Assembly (NCBI GenBank): GCA_022561675.1
Contig: JADFQT010000002.1
Location: 1-22,378 of the forward strand
Reading direction: 5' to 3'
From: Chloroflexota bacterium
GTDB lineage: Bacteria > Chloroflexota > Dehalococcoidia > Lucifugimonadales > UBA3495
Length of the DNA: 22,378 nt
Shown: positions 14,449 through 22,004 of the stretch, one piece after another
Layout of the letters: the number at the start of each line of letters is the position of its first letter
Position numbering within the stretch: the first letter of the stretch is position 1
The notes under the pieces: generated by a model
Database searches by the model: none
What the model was told of the DNA's origin: nothing
What the model saw: the letters and a program-made list of their open reading frames with translations, nothing else
Translations under genes and position numbers: made by a program

Positions 14449-14477
14449 TTGACTGAGGGGTCCTCAACTGATTTAAT
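14449..14477 (+). promoter_or_regulatory. Good sigma70 promoter with palindromic spacer, upstream of tRNA-Val
   Basis: TTGACT (14449-14454), 17-base spacer, TTTAAT (14472-14477). The region overlaps the dyad TGAGG-GGT-CCTCA (14454-14466), where a repressor could sit. It would start transcription about 120 bases before the tRNA. The rest of the 14275-14604 intergenic region shows no gene; the nonamer TCAACTGAT occurs at 14464 and again exactly 100 bases later. Confidence 0.5.
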
Positions 14478-14604
14478 GGTGCTTGAAGCAGAACCATGCC
14501 CGGTTCTCCGGTTTGCGGAAAGCTAAAAGGTTGTTCATTTACGAACTGGAAGACTGCTGAAGGTCAACTGATCGGCAATTTCTGTTGTAATCAGCTTCAA
14601 GAAG

Positions 14605-14681
14605 GGGCGGTTAGCTCAGCTGGTTAGAGCACTTGCTCGACACGCAAGAGGTCACTGGTTCGAGTCCAGTACCGCCCACCA
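14605..14681 (+). tRNA. tRNA-Val (GAC) with atypical C33
   Basis: The cloverleaf is complete. The acceptor stem GGGCGGT/ACCGCCC pairs perfectly, the D arm is GCTC...GAGC, the anticodon stem CTTGC/GCAAG, the T stem ACTGG/CCAGT with loop TTCGAGT, and A73 plus an encoded CCA end the gene. The anticodon loop is TCGACAC, so GAC (14639-14641) reads Val codons. Position 33, normally T in essentially all elongator tRNAs, is C (14638). Confidence 0.93.
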
Positions 14682-14815
14682 CTTTGCATAATGGGCAGAA
14701 CACGCGAGGGCAGGCCACTACCTCGCCCTTCTCCGTATTAACACCGAGTCAGGCGGCAGTCTGTATCTCATCACCACTCCACCCCCGCGCCGCCGTCCTT
14801 ACATGGAGCGTGTAA

Positions 14816-17314
14816 TTGTCGGGTGGACCTAGCAACATGGCCGCCGCCAACTCGACCCATACCATATTCCCGCCGAGCACCTCGGCACTTCTGATTTTAT
14901 GGGCCACCCGCGGACTGGAGTTCCTGTGGCTTGGCGCGATTTTGATTATCCCGCTCGTTGCCGTCAGCCGGGGTTACCTGGTCTCCGAAGTGGTTACCGG
15001 CGAAGCGGCTGTTCTGAAAATAGCTGCTTTACGTGTTTTGGTAGCCCTGATGGTCATCCTCTGGGCCGTAGAGTGGAGCCTTAATCGCGGCTATGCGCTT
15101 GGTACAGCTTCACATTTCCCGAGCCTCCAACCAGCGAGATGGCTGTCTCGTTCCATCCACTGGGTAAAACGCTGTCCCACTCGTTGGGTGGCGTTGGCAG
15201 CGGTTTTCTTTACCGCCAGCATTTTGCTGACCACAGTCCTCTCGGCCTCCGTGCCAGTGAGCGTTTGGGGCGCCGTGCCGGGGCAGGATGGCTACAGCAC
15301 CTATACTATGCTCTCTTACGTGCTGCTATTTGCCGTAGTCGCTACCCACCTCAAGACTAACTCTCAGCTGTCGCGATTATTGCGTGTCATCGTGCTCATG
15401 GGAGTACTGTTTGCCGGATTCGCTGTGATTCAGCATTATGGCGATGACCCCTTTGCTCTGTTGGAGCCAGCGGGGGCAATACGAGAAACTTCCACCGCAG
15501 GCAATCCCATATTTGCAGCGGCTGTCATGCTCATGACCATTACCATTTCCCTGGTTATGGCTACCGCCGCCCTAAATGAACCGCAAGGAACTCGCCGATT
15601 TTGGCTAAACCTGGCCCCATGGGTTCCTATCATGACGGTGCAATGCCTGGGAATGTTGTTCACCCTCAGCCGTGGCCCTTGGATGGGGACGGCTCTAAGT
15701 CTGGTCCTGGTTCTTGGGTTGATTGGTTTCTTCCTGGGGCGACGGGTTTTGCTGCGGGTCGCGCTGGTCCTGGCTCTAACCGGGTTAATCACGACCATAG
15801 CGGTGCAGTTGCCAAATGGTGACGCTGATGATGAGGCCGGTGTGGTGGTGGCCGAACGCTTTGCCAGCATTTCCAGCCAGGTTGGCGGCGGCGGAATGAG
15901 CGGCCGGCTGGAGATTTGGAAAACCTCGTGGCTGCTGTCTAGATACCATCCCTGGCCTGCTTCTGAGAGCCTTGGCCTGTACTGGCTGCGGCCGTTGATT
16001 GGGTATGGGCCGGACCTTTATCGTTACGTATATTTTCTGGAAAGTGTACCGAAGGGCGATGACCTTTCCCTCCCAGAGGCCCACCACGCCCATAATTACT
16101 TCATCAACCAGGCAGTTGAGCAAGGAATCTTGGGATTGCTCGGCTCCTTGGGAATCGTCCTGGCTGTGACGGTCGCAGGCACCTTCCTCCTCCTTCGCCA
16201 GGCACAAGAGTTTTCTCTAACTCATAAACTGGTTTTGATTGGCTTGATATCCTTGGTTGCTGGCCGGGCTCTCGAGCAGATGGTTGGGGTGGGCAGAGTA
16301 TCAGACCTGACCATTGCTTGGATCTTGCTGGGGGTCTTCATGGCTCTGCCAACCATTGCCCATACCTCTAAATTAGAGCTGGCAAAGCAACCTTTCCATG
16401 GCGGCTCCACCCCTAGAAGGCGAGCCAATCAAAGGCTTGGCAACCAAATGCGAATTGGGTCGTTATCCGGGACGGACAGAGGGCCCTACCGATGGCTGAG
16501 GATGGGGGTCTGGACGGTGCTGATAGCTTCCTTGACCCTCGGAATAGGTGTTTTTAGCTGGTTCAAAGCCGTGAGCTACCCGTTGGCCGCGAGGGAGGTG
16601 GCCAGAGCGAGGGATTATATTAGCCAGGGTGACGCCCAAGCCAGCCTGGCATCACTTTCCCGAGCCATTACGCTGGCCCCGGATGTTCCCACCTATTACA
16701 AGTATAAAGCCAGCGTATACTCCGAACACATAGAGCTAAAAGACACAGGGATCTTGCCCAGGGAACCTGAGTGTTCCTTCCAGGAAAGCGTGAAGCAAGT
16801 GTCATATGAGCGGTGCCTAACGGACAAGATTTACCAGGTCAGGGTTCAGGCCATCCAGCCCCGTCCCCTTTACATTCGGTCCCGCATGGCTCTGGCCAAG
16901 ACGGCTCTGAACCTGGCCCTAGACGACCCCGAGTCCTATCCTCCCAGTGAGGCTATTCGCCTTTATAGCGGGGCGGTTCAACTGGCGCCCAATGACTGGA
17001 GGAATTTGAACCAGTTGGCTTTCGCTTATTTACGTTTTGGCGAGTCGGAAAAAGCGATGGAGCCTTTGATAGCTTCCTTGGCAATTACGGGTGACCACGT
17101 GTTTTCAGCTTACGCGCTTTACCTGAAGGGAGGAGTTCACATAAATATTGGCGAACCGGAGATAGGGGCGGATTACATAGAGCGGGCGCTTGCGCTAAAC
17201 GACACTGGTTCCTGGGCCGGAGATGCCCGGGAATCTTTGGTGCGCGCTCGCAATCCGTTAGGAAACCTGGAGTCGGGCAAGAGTACCACTCCGGGCGCTG
17301 ACCCATCAAGATAA
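14816..17314 (+). CDS. O-antigen-ligase-like (Wzy_C superfamily) membrane protein with C-terminal TPR repeats
   Basis: This 832-residue protein has roughly ten to twelve hydrophobic segments in the first ~575 residues (for example LGAILIIPLVAVS, RVLVALMVILWAV, LIGLISLVAGRAL, the last near residue 560). A large hydrophilic loop carries HHAHNYFINQAVEQGILGL (~421-440), the H-x-H-N...E-x-G pattern of WaaL/Wzy/PglL-type enzymes that transfer or polymerise lipid-linked glycans. The C-terminal part holds TPR-like helix pairs (~591-635, ~728-760, ~765-800). Proteins of this shape are common in Chloroflexota and Patescibacteria; the exact substrate is unknown. The start is TTG 14816 with GGAG 8 bases upstream; ATG 14837 is an alternative. 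No other polysaccharide genes are adjacent. Confidence 0.82.
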   Translation: MSGGPSNMAAANSTHTIFPPSTSALLILWATRGLEFLWLGAILIIPLVAVSRGYLVSEVVTGEAAVLKIAALRVLVALMVILWAVEWSLNRGYALGTASHFPSLQPARWLSRSIHWVKRCPTRWVALAAVFFTASILLTTVLSASVPVSVWGAVPGQDGYSTYTMLSYVLLFAVVATHLKTNSQLSRLLRVIVLMGVLFAGFAVIQHYGDDPFALLEPAGAIRETSTAGNPIFAAAVMLMTITISLVMATAALNEPQGTRRFWLNLAPWVPIMTVQCLGMLFTLSRGPWMGTALSLVLVLGLIGFFLGRRVLLRVALVLALTGLITTIAVQLPNGDADDEAGVVVAERFASISSQVGGGGMSGRLEIWKTSWLLSRYHPWPASESLGLYWLRPLIGYGPDLYRYVYFLESVPKGDDLSLPEAHHAHNYFINQAVEQGILGLLGSLGIVLAVTVAGTFLLLRQAQEFSLTHKLVLIGLISLVAGRALEQMVGVGRVSDLTIAWILLGVFMALPTIAHTSKLELAKQPFHGGSTPRRRANQRLGNQMRIGSLSGTDRGPYRWLRMGVWTVLIASLTLGIGVFSWFKAVSYPLAAREVARARDYISQGDAQASLASLSRAITLAPDVPTYYKYKASVYSEHIELKDTGILPREPECSFQESVKQVSYERCLTDKIYQVRVQAIQPRPLYIRSRMALAKTALNLALDDPESYPPSEAIRLYSGAVQLAPNDWRNLNQLAFAYLRFGESEKAMEPLIASLAITGDHVFSAYALYLKGGVHINIGEPEIGADYIERALALNDTGSWAGDARESLVRARNPLGNLESGKSTTPGADPSR

Positions 17315-17902
17315 AGAAAAACATCCAATTACTGGGCAGAAATTCGCTTCACCCATCAGCTTGAACCGAATGGCAGCAGTTAGGAGGTGCTACCGCCGGG
17401 AGGGTGTCCCGACGCGTTTTAGGGTGGATCAATCTGGGTGAGCTGGTGACGGGATAAAGTTTTTGGGCTCGCGGTGGCTAGGTCGGGTGGGACCTGCGAG
17501 GCAGGCGCCCCAGCCAGCTGGTCCAACGCGGTGATAATAGCGTAGAACGTTTCTGTCAGTTGGATCGACTCGGATTGGGGGTCTCTCCGGCGCGGTGAGG
17601 GCTGGAGATCGGACCGAACACCTGAAGGGCCGTTAGAAAACCCGCCGAAACTTTTTCCGCTTCCCTTGAGGTCGCCAGCCTGGTGCTCAGTTCAGGGATC
17701 TGTTTTTCCAAAGCTTGAAGTTTCTGTTCGATTCGCTCCGAGTGGGTTTGACACCAGGGACTACAAGGGCGCGGCACCTTTATCTTCAGGGTACGGCAGG
17801 GCCTGAGGATAAGGCAGAATTCCTCAGGGGAACCCAAGCATATACCTGAGAATGTTTGCCGATTCTTCGGCTGGGCGGTTGCCTGCGTATGCCGGGTGGT
17901 CG
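17315..17902. other. Gene-poor stretch with decayed-looking open frames on the minus strand
   Basis: No convincing gene. On the minus strand a frame at 17556-17837 (TTG start, no ribosome site) encodes a short coiled-coil-like segment (SERIEQKLQALEKQIPEL), and a second frame then runs to a stop at 17419 (ETFYAIITALDQLAG). Together these could be remnants of a lost gene, perhaps mobile-element cargo next to the transposase fragment, but I cannot name it. Confidence 0.35.
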
Positions 17903-18211
17903 TTAAACGGCGACGCTAATCCCCTGCGGATAATCATCAGAGGTTTGAGAGGCACGGCCCCGGCCGGGCTTATCACTGAGCCCAGAGACTCCCAGAGACT
18001 CGAAGCGTTCCACCCACTTGTAGATGAAGCGGCGGCGGATGCCCACGGTGCGAGAGATTTGAGAGATGGAAGCCCCCTCTGACATGAGCAGGATAATTCG
18101 GCCGCGCCGGGCTAGTCCGGCCTGGATGGTAGTAGAGCGTTGCCAAGATTCAAAAAGGTTTCTGTCCCCTGGAGTCAGTGTGACGCTTAACTGAGTCGTC
18201 CGTCCTCGCAC
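17903..18211 (-). pseudogene. IS630-like transposase, N-terminal HTH fragment only
   Basis: Read from GTG 18211 (GAGGTG 8 bases upstream), the product begins VRGRTTQLSVTLTPGDRN and continues with the winged/HTH region of IS630-family transposases: GLARRGRIILLMSEGASISQ, a second helix pair with RTVGIRRRFIYKWVERF, then GVSGLSDKPGRGR. In intact elements the DDE catalytic domain follows; here the frame diverges after GRGR and stops within 16 residues. No DDE domain or terminal inverted repeats were seen nearby. A 10-bp tandem duplication, CCCAGAGACT (17981-18000), lies inside it. It is either the OrfA-like half of a broken element or a domesticated HTH protein; the first is more likely. Confidence 0.7.
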
Positions 18212-18629
18212 CAAATCTGCACCTCTACTGCATGCTCCCGTCGCTACGGCAGGATAGTTATCGAGTCGTTGGCCTCGAGCCAGCTTAAGATGTTCATAAT
18301 GTTCCCAGGAGCAAAAATAGCAGGTAAAATCGGCGACTTTGTGAACAGAGTGTGAAAAATCCCGATGGCTGAACGCTGGAAGAATATAGAAAATTGGGGT
18401 GCCGGTGCCTCCTCGAGCCCCTATTTTTAAAAGAAATACTCGGAATAGGGAGTTGGCAGATTTCGTCCGATCAGATTTGGTGAGTGTGCTTCTGGTGGAC
18501 CGTCTGGCGAACGGGGTGCTACACTTCTTTGAAGGGTCTAGGGAAATGCTCAGCCTAAAAAAGGGGCGCTGAGGATGGCGCATGGCCCGATAATTTCGGT
18601 CGGTCCAGATTCAACTCCCGATTCAGTAC
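18212..18629. other. Intergenic region without a recognisable gene
   Basis: AT-richer than its neighbours. The minus-strand frame of the transposase fragment stays open up to 18583, but its residues there look random. An imperfect dyad CTCAGC...GCTGAG (18549-18573) lies just before the CinA/NadD-like gene. No promoter or RNA gene could be supported. Confidence 0.4.
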
Positions 18630-19769
18630 ATGAAAAAGGTCAACGAGCTCATAACCAAAATTCACGCTGCGCCCCAGCAGGCCGTGGTAGCCGTCGCCGG
18701 CGGCGGCAGTCAGGCGGTTGCCTGGCTGCTGGCGGTGCCCGGCGCCTCCCGTACTCTGCTGGAATCGGTGGTGCCCTACGGTCGCCTGTCCATGATTAGC
18801 CTGTTGGGACAGGAACCGGAGCAGTACGTCTCGACGAAAACGGCGCGGGACATGGCCAGAGCCTGCTACCAAAGGGCGCTGCGTCTCCGCGAGGGTAACG
18901 CCCCGGTCCTGGGTCTGGCCTGCACCGCCACCCTGGCGACCGATCGGGTCAAGCGCGGAGACCACCGCTGCTCCATAGCAATTTGGGATGACGACCAGTC
19001 GATTAGCTGCGACTTGACCCTGGACAAGGGAATAAGGGACCGTGCGGGAGAGGAGGACCTGGTCAGCCGCCTGCTGGTCGAAACCCTGGCCCGTGGGATG
19101 GGTATTGAGTCCCAGTTGCCCCTGGGGCTGAGCGACTCCGAGCATCCAGAGTTCCAGACCCGCAGCCACGCCACCCCCATCCAGCGGCTGCTGGCGGGGG
19201 ACATCGCCAGCGTCACAGTGCATCCCGACGGAAGGATGGTCGTGGACGAGGCTGTTTCAAATCCGCTGCTGCCGGGTTCCTTCAGCCCCTTGCATTACGG
19301 GCACCAGGAATTGGCGGCGGTGGCGGAAAAAGAGCTCGGAGTTCCGGTTGCTTATGAGCTCTCGGTGGTCAATGTGGATAAACCTCCCCTGGAGGAAGAA
19401 GAAATTCTGCGGAGAATCGGCCAGTTCCGAGGGAAGGCGAAATTGGTGCTGACCCGAGCCGAAACCTTTCATAAAAAGGGCAGGCTGTTTCCCGGAGCCT
19501 CCTTTGTCATTGGGTGGGACACCGCACTCCGGCTGGTGGAACCCCGCTACTATGAGGGCGATTACTCCACCATGTGCCTGGCTTTGGCCGAGTTGGGAGC
19601 CGCCGGAAGCCGTTTCCTGGTTGCCGGTCGAGAAGACGGCGGGAAGTTCAAAACCCTGGCTGATGTACCGGTTCCCGCCGGATTCGATTTCTTGTTCCAG
19701 GGCATTCCCGAATCGGCCTTTCGCGCGGACGTCACTTCTACTGCATTACGGTCCCAGTTCTCGGGATGA
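18630..19769 (+). CDS. CinA-like domain fused to NadD-like nucleotidyltransferase
   Basis: This 379-residue soluble protein has two parts. Residues ~5-165 resemble the CinA C-terminal / PncC (NMN amidohydrolase) fold: LLAVPGASRTLLESVVPYG corresponds to the family block VPGSSxxFxGGVVAYS. However, the usual ESCTGG active-site stretch reads AVAGGGSQA. Residues ~210-379 are an HxGH nucleotidyltransferase: GSFSPLHYGHQEL (HYGH 222-225), FVIGWDTALRL and a late VTSTALR resembling the ISSTxxR motif of NadD. A plausible role is pyridine nucleotide salvage (NMN to NaMN to NaAD), but the altered CinA half makes that uncertain. The ATG 18630 lacks a ribosome site, and an in-frame TAA lies about 40 bases upstream, so translation may start from a short leader. 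Confidence 0.8.
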   Translation: MKKVNELITKIHAAPQQAVVAVAGGGSQAVAWLLAVPGASRTLLESVVPYGRLSMISLLGQEPEQYVSTKTARDMARACYQRALRLREGNAPVLGLACTATLATDRVKRGDHRCSIAIWDDDQSISCDLTLDKGIRDRAGEEDLVSRLLVETLARGMGIESQLPLGLSDSEHPEFQTRSHATPIQRLLAGDIASVTVHPDGRMVVDEAVSNPLLPGSFSPLHYGHQELAAVAEKELGVPVAYELSVVNVDKPPLEEEEILRRIGQFRGKAKLVLTRAETFHKKGRLFPGASFVIGWDTALRLVEPRYYEGDYSTMCLALAELGAAGSRFLVAGREDGGKFKTLADVPVPAGFDFLFQGIPESAFRADVTSTALRSQFSG

Positions 19770-19831
19770 GCGAGTATGCGGGTTTTTATAATTGTAAGGG
19801 GGGTTCCGCCAGCTATTCCCTTTGGTCCACG

Positions 19832-19861
19832 TTGACACAATTTTTCCGCCGATGATAAGAT
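19832..19861 (+). promoter_or_regulatory. Sigma70-type promoter of the nuo operon
   Basis: TTGACA (19832-19837, consensus -35), an 18-base spacer, then TAAGAT (19856-19861). It is the only strong promoter-like site before nuoA and predicts a start near 19868 and an ~85-base leader. Confidence 0.55.
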
Positions 19862-19952
19862 CGCTGTGTCGCAGTATTCACCTTGGGCCGGGCGAATTAC
19901 GAATTTAATAAACGCGGCCAACGTTTCCAACAACCCCTACGGACATTAACCT

Positions 19953-20333
19953 ATGGATGCTTTCGTCCTAGACTGGACCATGGTAGCGCTCTCCTCTGTC
20001 GTCGCCTTCCTTGCGATTGGGGGGATGTTCGCCACCTCCCGTCTTCTCTCCTCTCGCCGCCGCTCAGAGGCCAAGCTGACCACCTACGAATGTGGCATTC
20101 CAGCTACTGAATACTCCTGGTCCAACATCAGTTTGCGCTTCTACATCTTTGCCATTATGTTCCTGATATTCGACGTGGAAGCGGTCTTCCTGTTCCCCTG
20201 GGCGGTGGTGTTTCTGGAGCAGAACGCGTTGGGCAACCCGGTGCCCTTCTACGCTATGATGATGTTCCTAGGGGTGCTGTTCTTTGCGCTAATATACGCT
20301 TGGAGGAAAGGAGTGTTGGAATGGCAGAAATAA
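19953..20333 (+). CDS. nuoA: NADH-quinone oxidoreductase subunit A
   Basis: NuoA is a small membrane subunit of complex I at the junction of the quinone site and the proton-pumping arm. The 126-residue protein has three transmembrane segments (~9-30, ~68-90, ~95-118). Between the first two, the loop contains the conserved YECGIPATE, and FDVEAVFLFPW lies in the second segment. It is the first gene of the nuo operon. Its 3' end overlaps the nuoB start by 13 bases, indicating translational coupling. Its own ribosome site is weak. Confidence 0.95.
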   Translation: MDAFVLDWTMVALSSVVAFLAIGGMFATSRLLSSRRRSEAKLTTYECGIPATEYSWSNISLRFYIFAIMFLIFDVEAVFLFPWAVVFLEQNALGNPVPFYAMMMFLGVLFFALIYAWRKGVLEWQK

Positions 20334-20857
20334 TCATGGGTCCCGGCAATCGCCCCGGTCCCAGCCTGTTGGACCAGGCCATAGCCGGAAAAGTTCCCGG
20401 GGTTTTGACGACGACCAAAGAGCAGCTATTCGCCCTGGCCCGCAAGTCATCGCTTTGGACCATGAGCTTCGGCCTGGCCTGCTGCGCCATAGAGATGATC
20501 TCCACCTACATGGCCCACCACGATTTCGACCGGTTTGGGGTGGTAACCTGGCCTTCGCCCCGCCAGTCGGACGTCATGATCGTCGCCGGTACGGTAGTCA
20601 AGAAAATGGCTGAGCCCATTCGGCTGCTCTACGAGCAGATGCCGGAACCCAAATGGGTTATCGCCATGGGCAGCTGCGCCACCAATGGCGGTCCCTACTA
20701 CCGTTCCTACTCGGTGGTCATGGGAGTGGACCACATCATTCCGGTGGATGTTTATGTACCGGGATGCCCGCCCCGTCCGGAGGCGCTGCTGTACGGCATA
20801 CTGAAGCTGCAAGAAAAGATAATGCAAGACGCCAAGGACGATGGCGGAAAGCAGTAA
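20321..20857 (+). CDS. nuoB: NADH-quinone oxidoreductase subunit B
   Basis: NuoB binds the terminal [4Fe-4S] cluster N2, which reduces the quinone. The four cluster ligands are visible: C54 and C55 (GLACCAIEM), C119 (GSCATNGG) and C149 (PGCPPRPEAL). I chose ATG 20321 because AAAGGAG lies about 7 bases upstream; the frame is open from 20300 inside nuoA. Length 178 aa is normal. The 3' end overlaps nuoC by 17 bases. Confidence 0.96.
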   Translation: MAEIIMGPGNRPGPSLLDQAIAGKVPGVLTTTKEQLFALARKSSLWTMSFGLACCAIEMISTYMAHHDFDRFGVVTWPSPRQSDVMIVAGTVVKKMAEPIRLLYEQMPEPKWVIAMGSCATNGGPYYRSYSVVMGVDHIIPVDVYVPGCPPRPEALLYGILKLQEKIMQDAKDDGGKQ

Positions 20858-21428
20858 CGAGCATCCCGCTGGGGCGACACCGGATTCCGCTGCGGCGGAT
20901 CATGCTCCAGCGGATCCTTCTCCGGGGGATGGCCTTTCGGAAGAGGATCAGACCCTGGCCCAGCTAAGCCAGCCTCGACGGGATTTGTTGACTCGCGTGG
21001 CGGAGGTTCTAAAGGAGTATGGGCCCAAACTCGGTACGTTGAACGATTTGCCCCAGGTCACCGTACCCGCCGAGAGCATCGCGGCCGTTTGTCGGCTGGC
21101 CAAGGATGACCCGCAGCTGGATTTCAAAATGCTGCTCTGCATGAGCTGTGTGGATTACAAGGAATATTTCCAAATGGTCTACTTTTTGCACTCGCTGGAT
21201 CGTGAGCAGACTCTGGTTGTCAAGGCAGAGCTTTCTTATGAGGAGCCCAGCATACCCTCGCTGACTTCCGTCTGGCAGGGGGCTGAGTGGTATGAGCGGG
21301 AGGCCCATGACCTCTTTGGAATTGACTTCAAGGGTCATCCGGACCTCTCTCCCCTACTGTTGTACGAAGGATTTGAAGGGTATCCAGGCCGCAAGGAATT
21401 TCCCTTCTACGAGTATCAGGAGTTTTAG
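20841..21428 (+). CDS. nuoC: NADH-quinone oxidoreductase subunit C (30 kDa)
   Basis: NuoC is a peripheral-arm subunit that packs against NuoD near the quinone site. The C-terminal signature is complete: EWYEREAHDLFGIDFKGHP, then LYEGFEGYPGRKEFPF. The first ~33 residues are a low-complexity tail rich in Ala, Pro, Asp and Glu and are not part of the family core. Start ATG 20841 lies in the end of nuoB, with AAGGA just upstream. It is not fused to NuoD as in some bacteria; instead two small genes separate nuoC and nuoD. Confidence 0.95.
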   Translation: MAESSNEHPAGATPDSAAADHAPADPSPGDGLSEEDQTLAQLSQPRRDLLTRVAEVLKEYGPKLGTLNDLPQVTVPAESIAAVCRLAKDDPQLDFKMLLCMSCVDYKEYFQMVYFLHSLDREQTLVVKAELSYEEPSIPSLTSVWQGAEWYEREAHDLFGIDFKGHPDLSPLLLYEGFEGYPGRKEFPFYEYQEF

Positions 21429-21434
21429 ACCTAC

Positions 21435-21680
21435 TTGGAAACCCTACTCTTGACCTCTCAGGTAGTTTGGGAAGATGAACAGTATGTGGCCCGCATCCAT
21501 GGACTTGACGTCCAGGGTATAGGCGGTTCGTTGGAGGCGGCCCAGGATCAGTTGATCCAGAGCCTGCGGACCTGGATCGAGTCCCAGGAGTCCGGCAGCA
21601 AGCTGGAACAATCCCTGGCGGAGGCCGGTTATCCCGGAGTGGGAGAGACCACCGAGCTTCAGCTGGAGTTCGTGGAGTAG
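21435..21680 (+). CDS. HicB-like small protein inside the nuo operon (first copy)
   Basis: This 81-residue acidic protein starts 6 bases after nuoC (TTG 21435; a second in-frame TTG at 21450 is possible). The pattern strand-turn-strand (QVVWEDEQYVARIHGLDVQGIGG) followed by a long helix (SLEAAQDQLIQSLRTWIES) is that of the HicB/UPF0150 partial RNase-H fold, where G-x-S/T-x-E-E-A usually starts the helix. No DNA-binding C-terminal domain and no HicA toxin gene are adjacent. The tail AEAGYPGV resembles the EAGFYDN of the next protein, so the two are probably distant duplicates. The role is unknown; position implies co-expression with complex I. Confidence 0.7.
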   Translation: METLLLTSQVVWEDEQYVARIHGLDVQGIGGSLEAAQDQLIQSLRTWIESQESGSKLEQSLAEAGYPGVGETTELQLEFVE

Positions 21681-21727
21681 TCGAAGCTGGAGGTTGCTGG
21701 CTTCCCCAAGATAATCGGCCAAGAATA

Positions 21728-21997
21728 ATGGACCGTATTGTTTACGCTATAGAGGAATCCAAATTGGCCGAGGCCTACCAGGCCTATTGTCCCGAGCTGG
21801 TCATCACCGGATTTGGGGATACGGCGGAGGAAGCCAAAACGGCATTACGCAAAGAGATAGGCGCCTATCTGGAGGATTGCGAGGAATTGGGAATCCTGGA
21901 CGAGGTTCTGATTGAAGCAGGGTTTTATGACAACGATGAGGTGTGGATGAGTGCTCAGGTCACTCCGCCTAAAGAGCCCAAGATAACTATTCTCTAG
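21728..21997 (+). CDS. HicB-like small protein inside the nuo operon (second copy)
   Basis: This 89-residue acidic protein shows the HicB-type core more clearly: a first strand (IVYAIEE), then AYCPELVITGFGDTAEEAKTALRKEIGAYLE, matching the family pattern C/xPELxxxGxGxTxEEAxxxL, then LDEVLIEAGFYDN. It has no HTH or RHH domain and no HicA partner in the window. It starts at ATG 21728, 47 bases after the first copy, and ends 7 bases before nuoD, so it should lie on the nuo transcript. Solitary HicB-like proteins are common and mostly uncharacterised; a part in complex I assembly or regulation is speculation from location. Confidence 0.75.
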   Translation: MDRIVYAIEESKLAEAYQAYCPELVITGFGDTAEEAKTALRKEIGAYLEDCEELGILDEVLIEAGFYDNDEVWMSAQVTPPKEPKITIL

Positions 21998-22004
21998 GAT
22001 TTGT

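Noticed and set aside
14633..14815. Open frame running through the tRNA-Val 3' half
   Set aside because: It begins inside the tRNA and reads VTGSSPVPPTT, the usual false product of a tRNA T arm.
17556..17837. Minus-strand frame with a coiled-coil-like stretch
   Set aside because: TTG start without a ribosome site and no recognisable domain. Recorded only as part of a possibly decayed region.
21435..21997. HicAB toxin-antitoxin module
   Set aside because: No HicA-like (dsRBD-fold) protein lies beside either gene, and both HicB-like proteins lack a DNA-binding domain.
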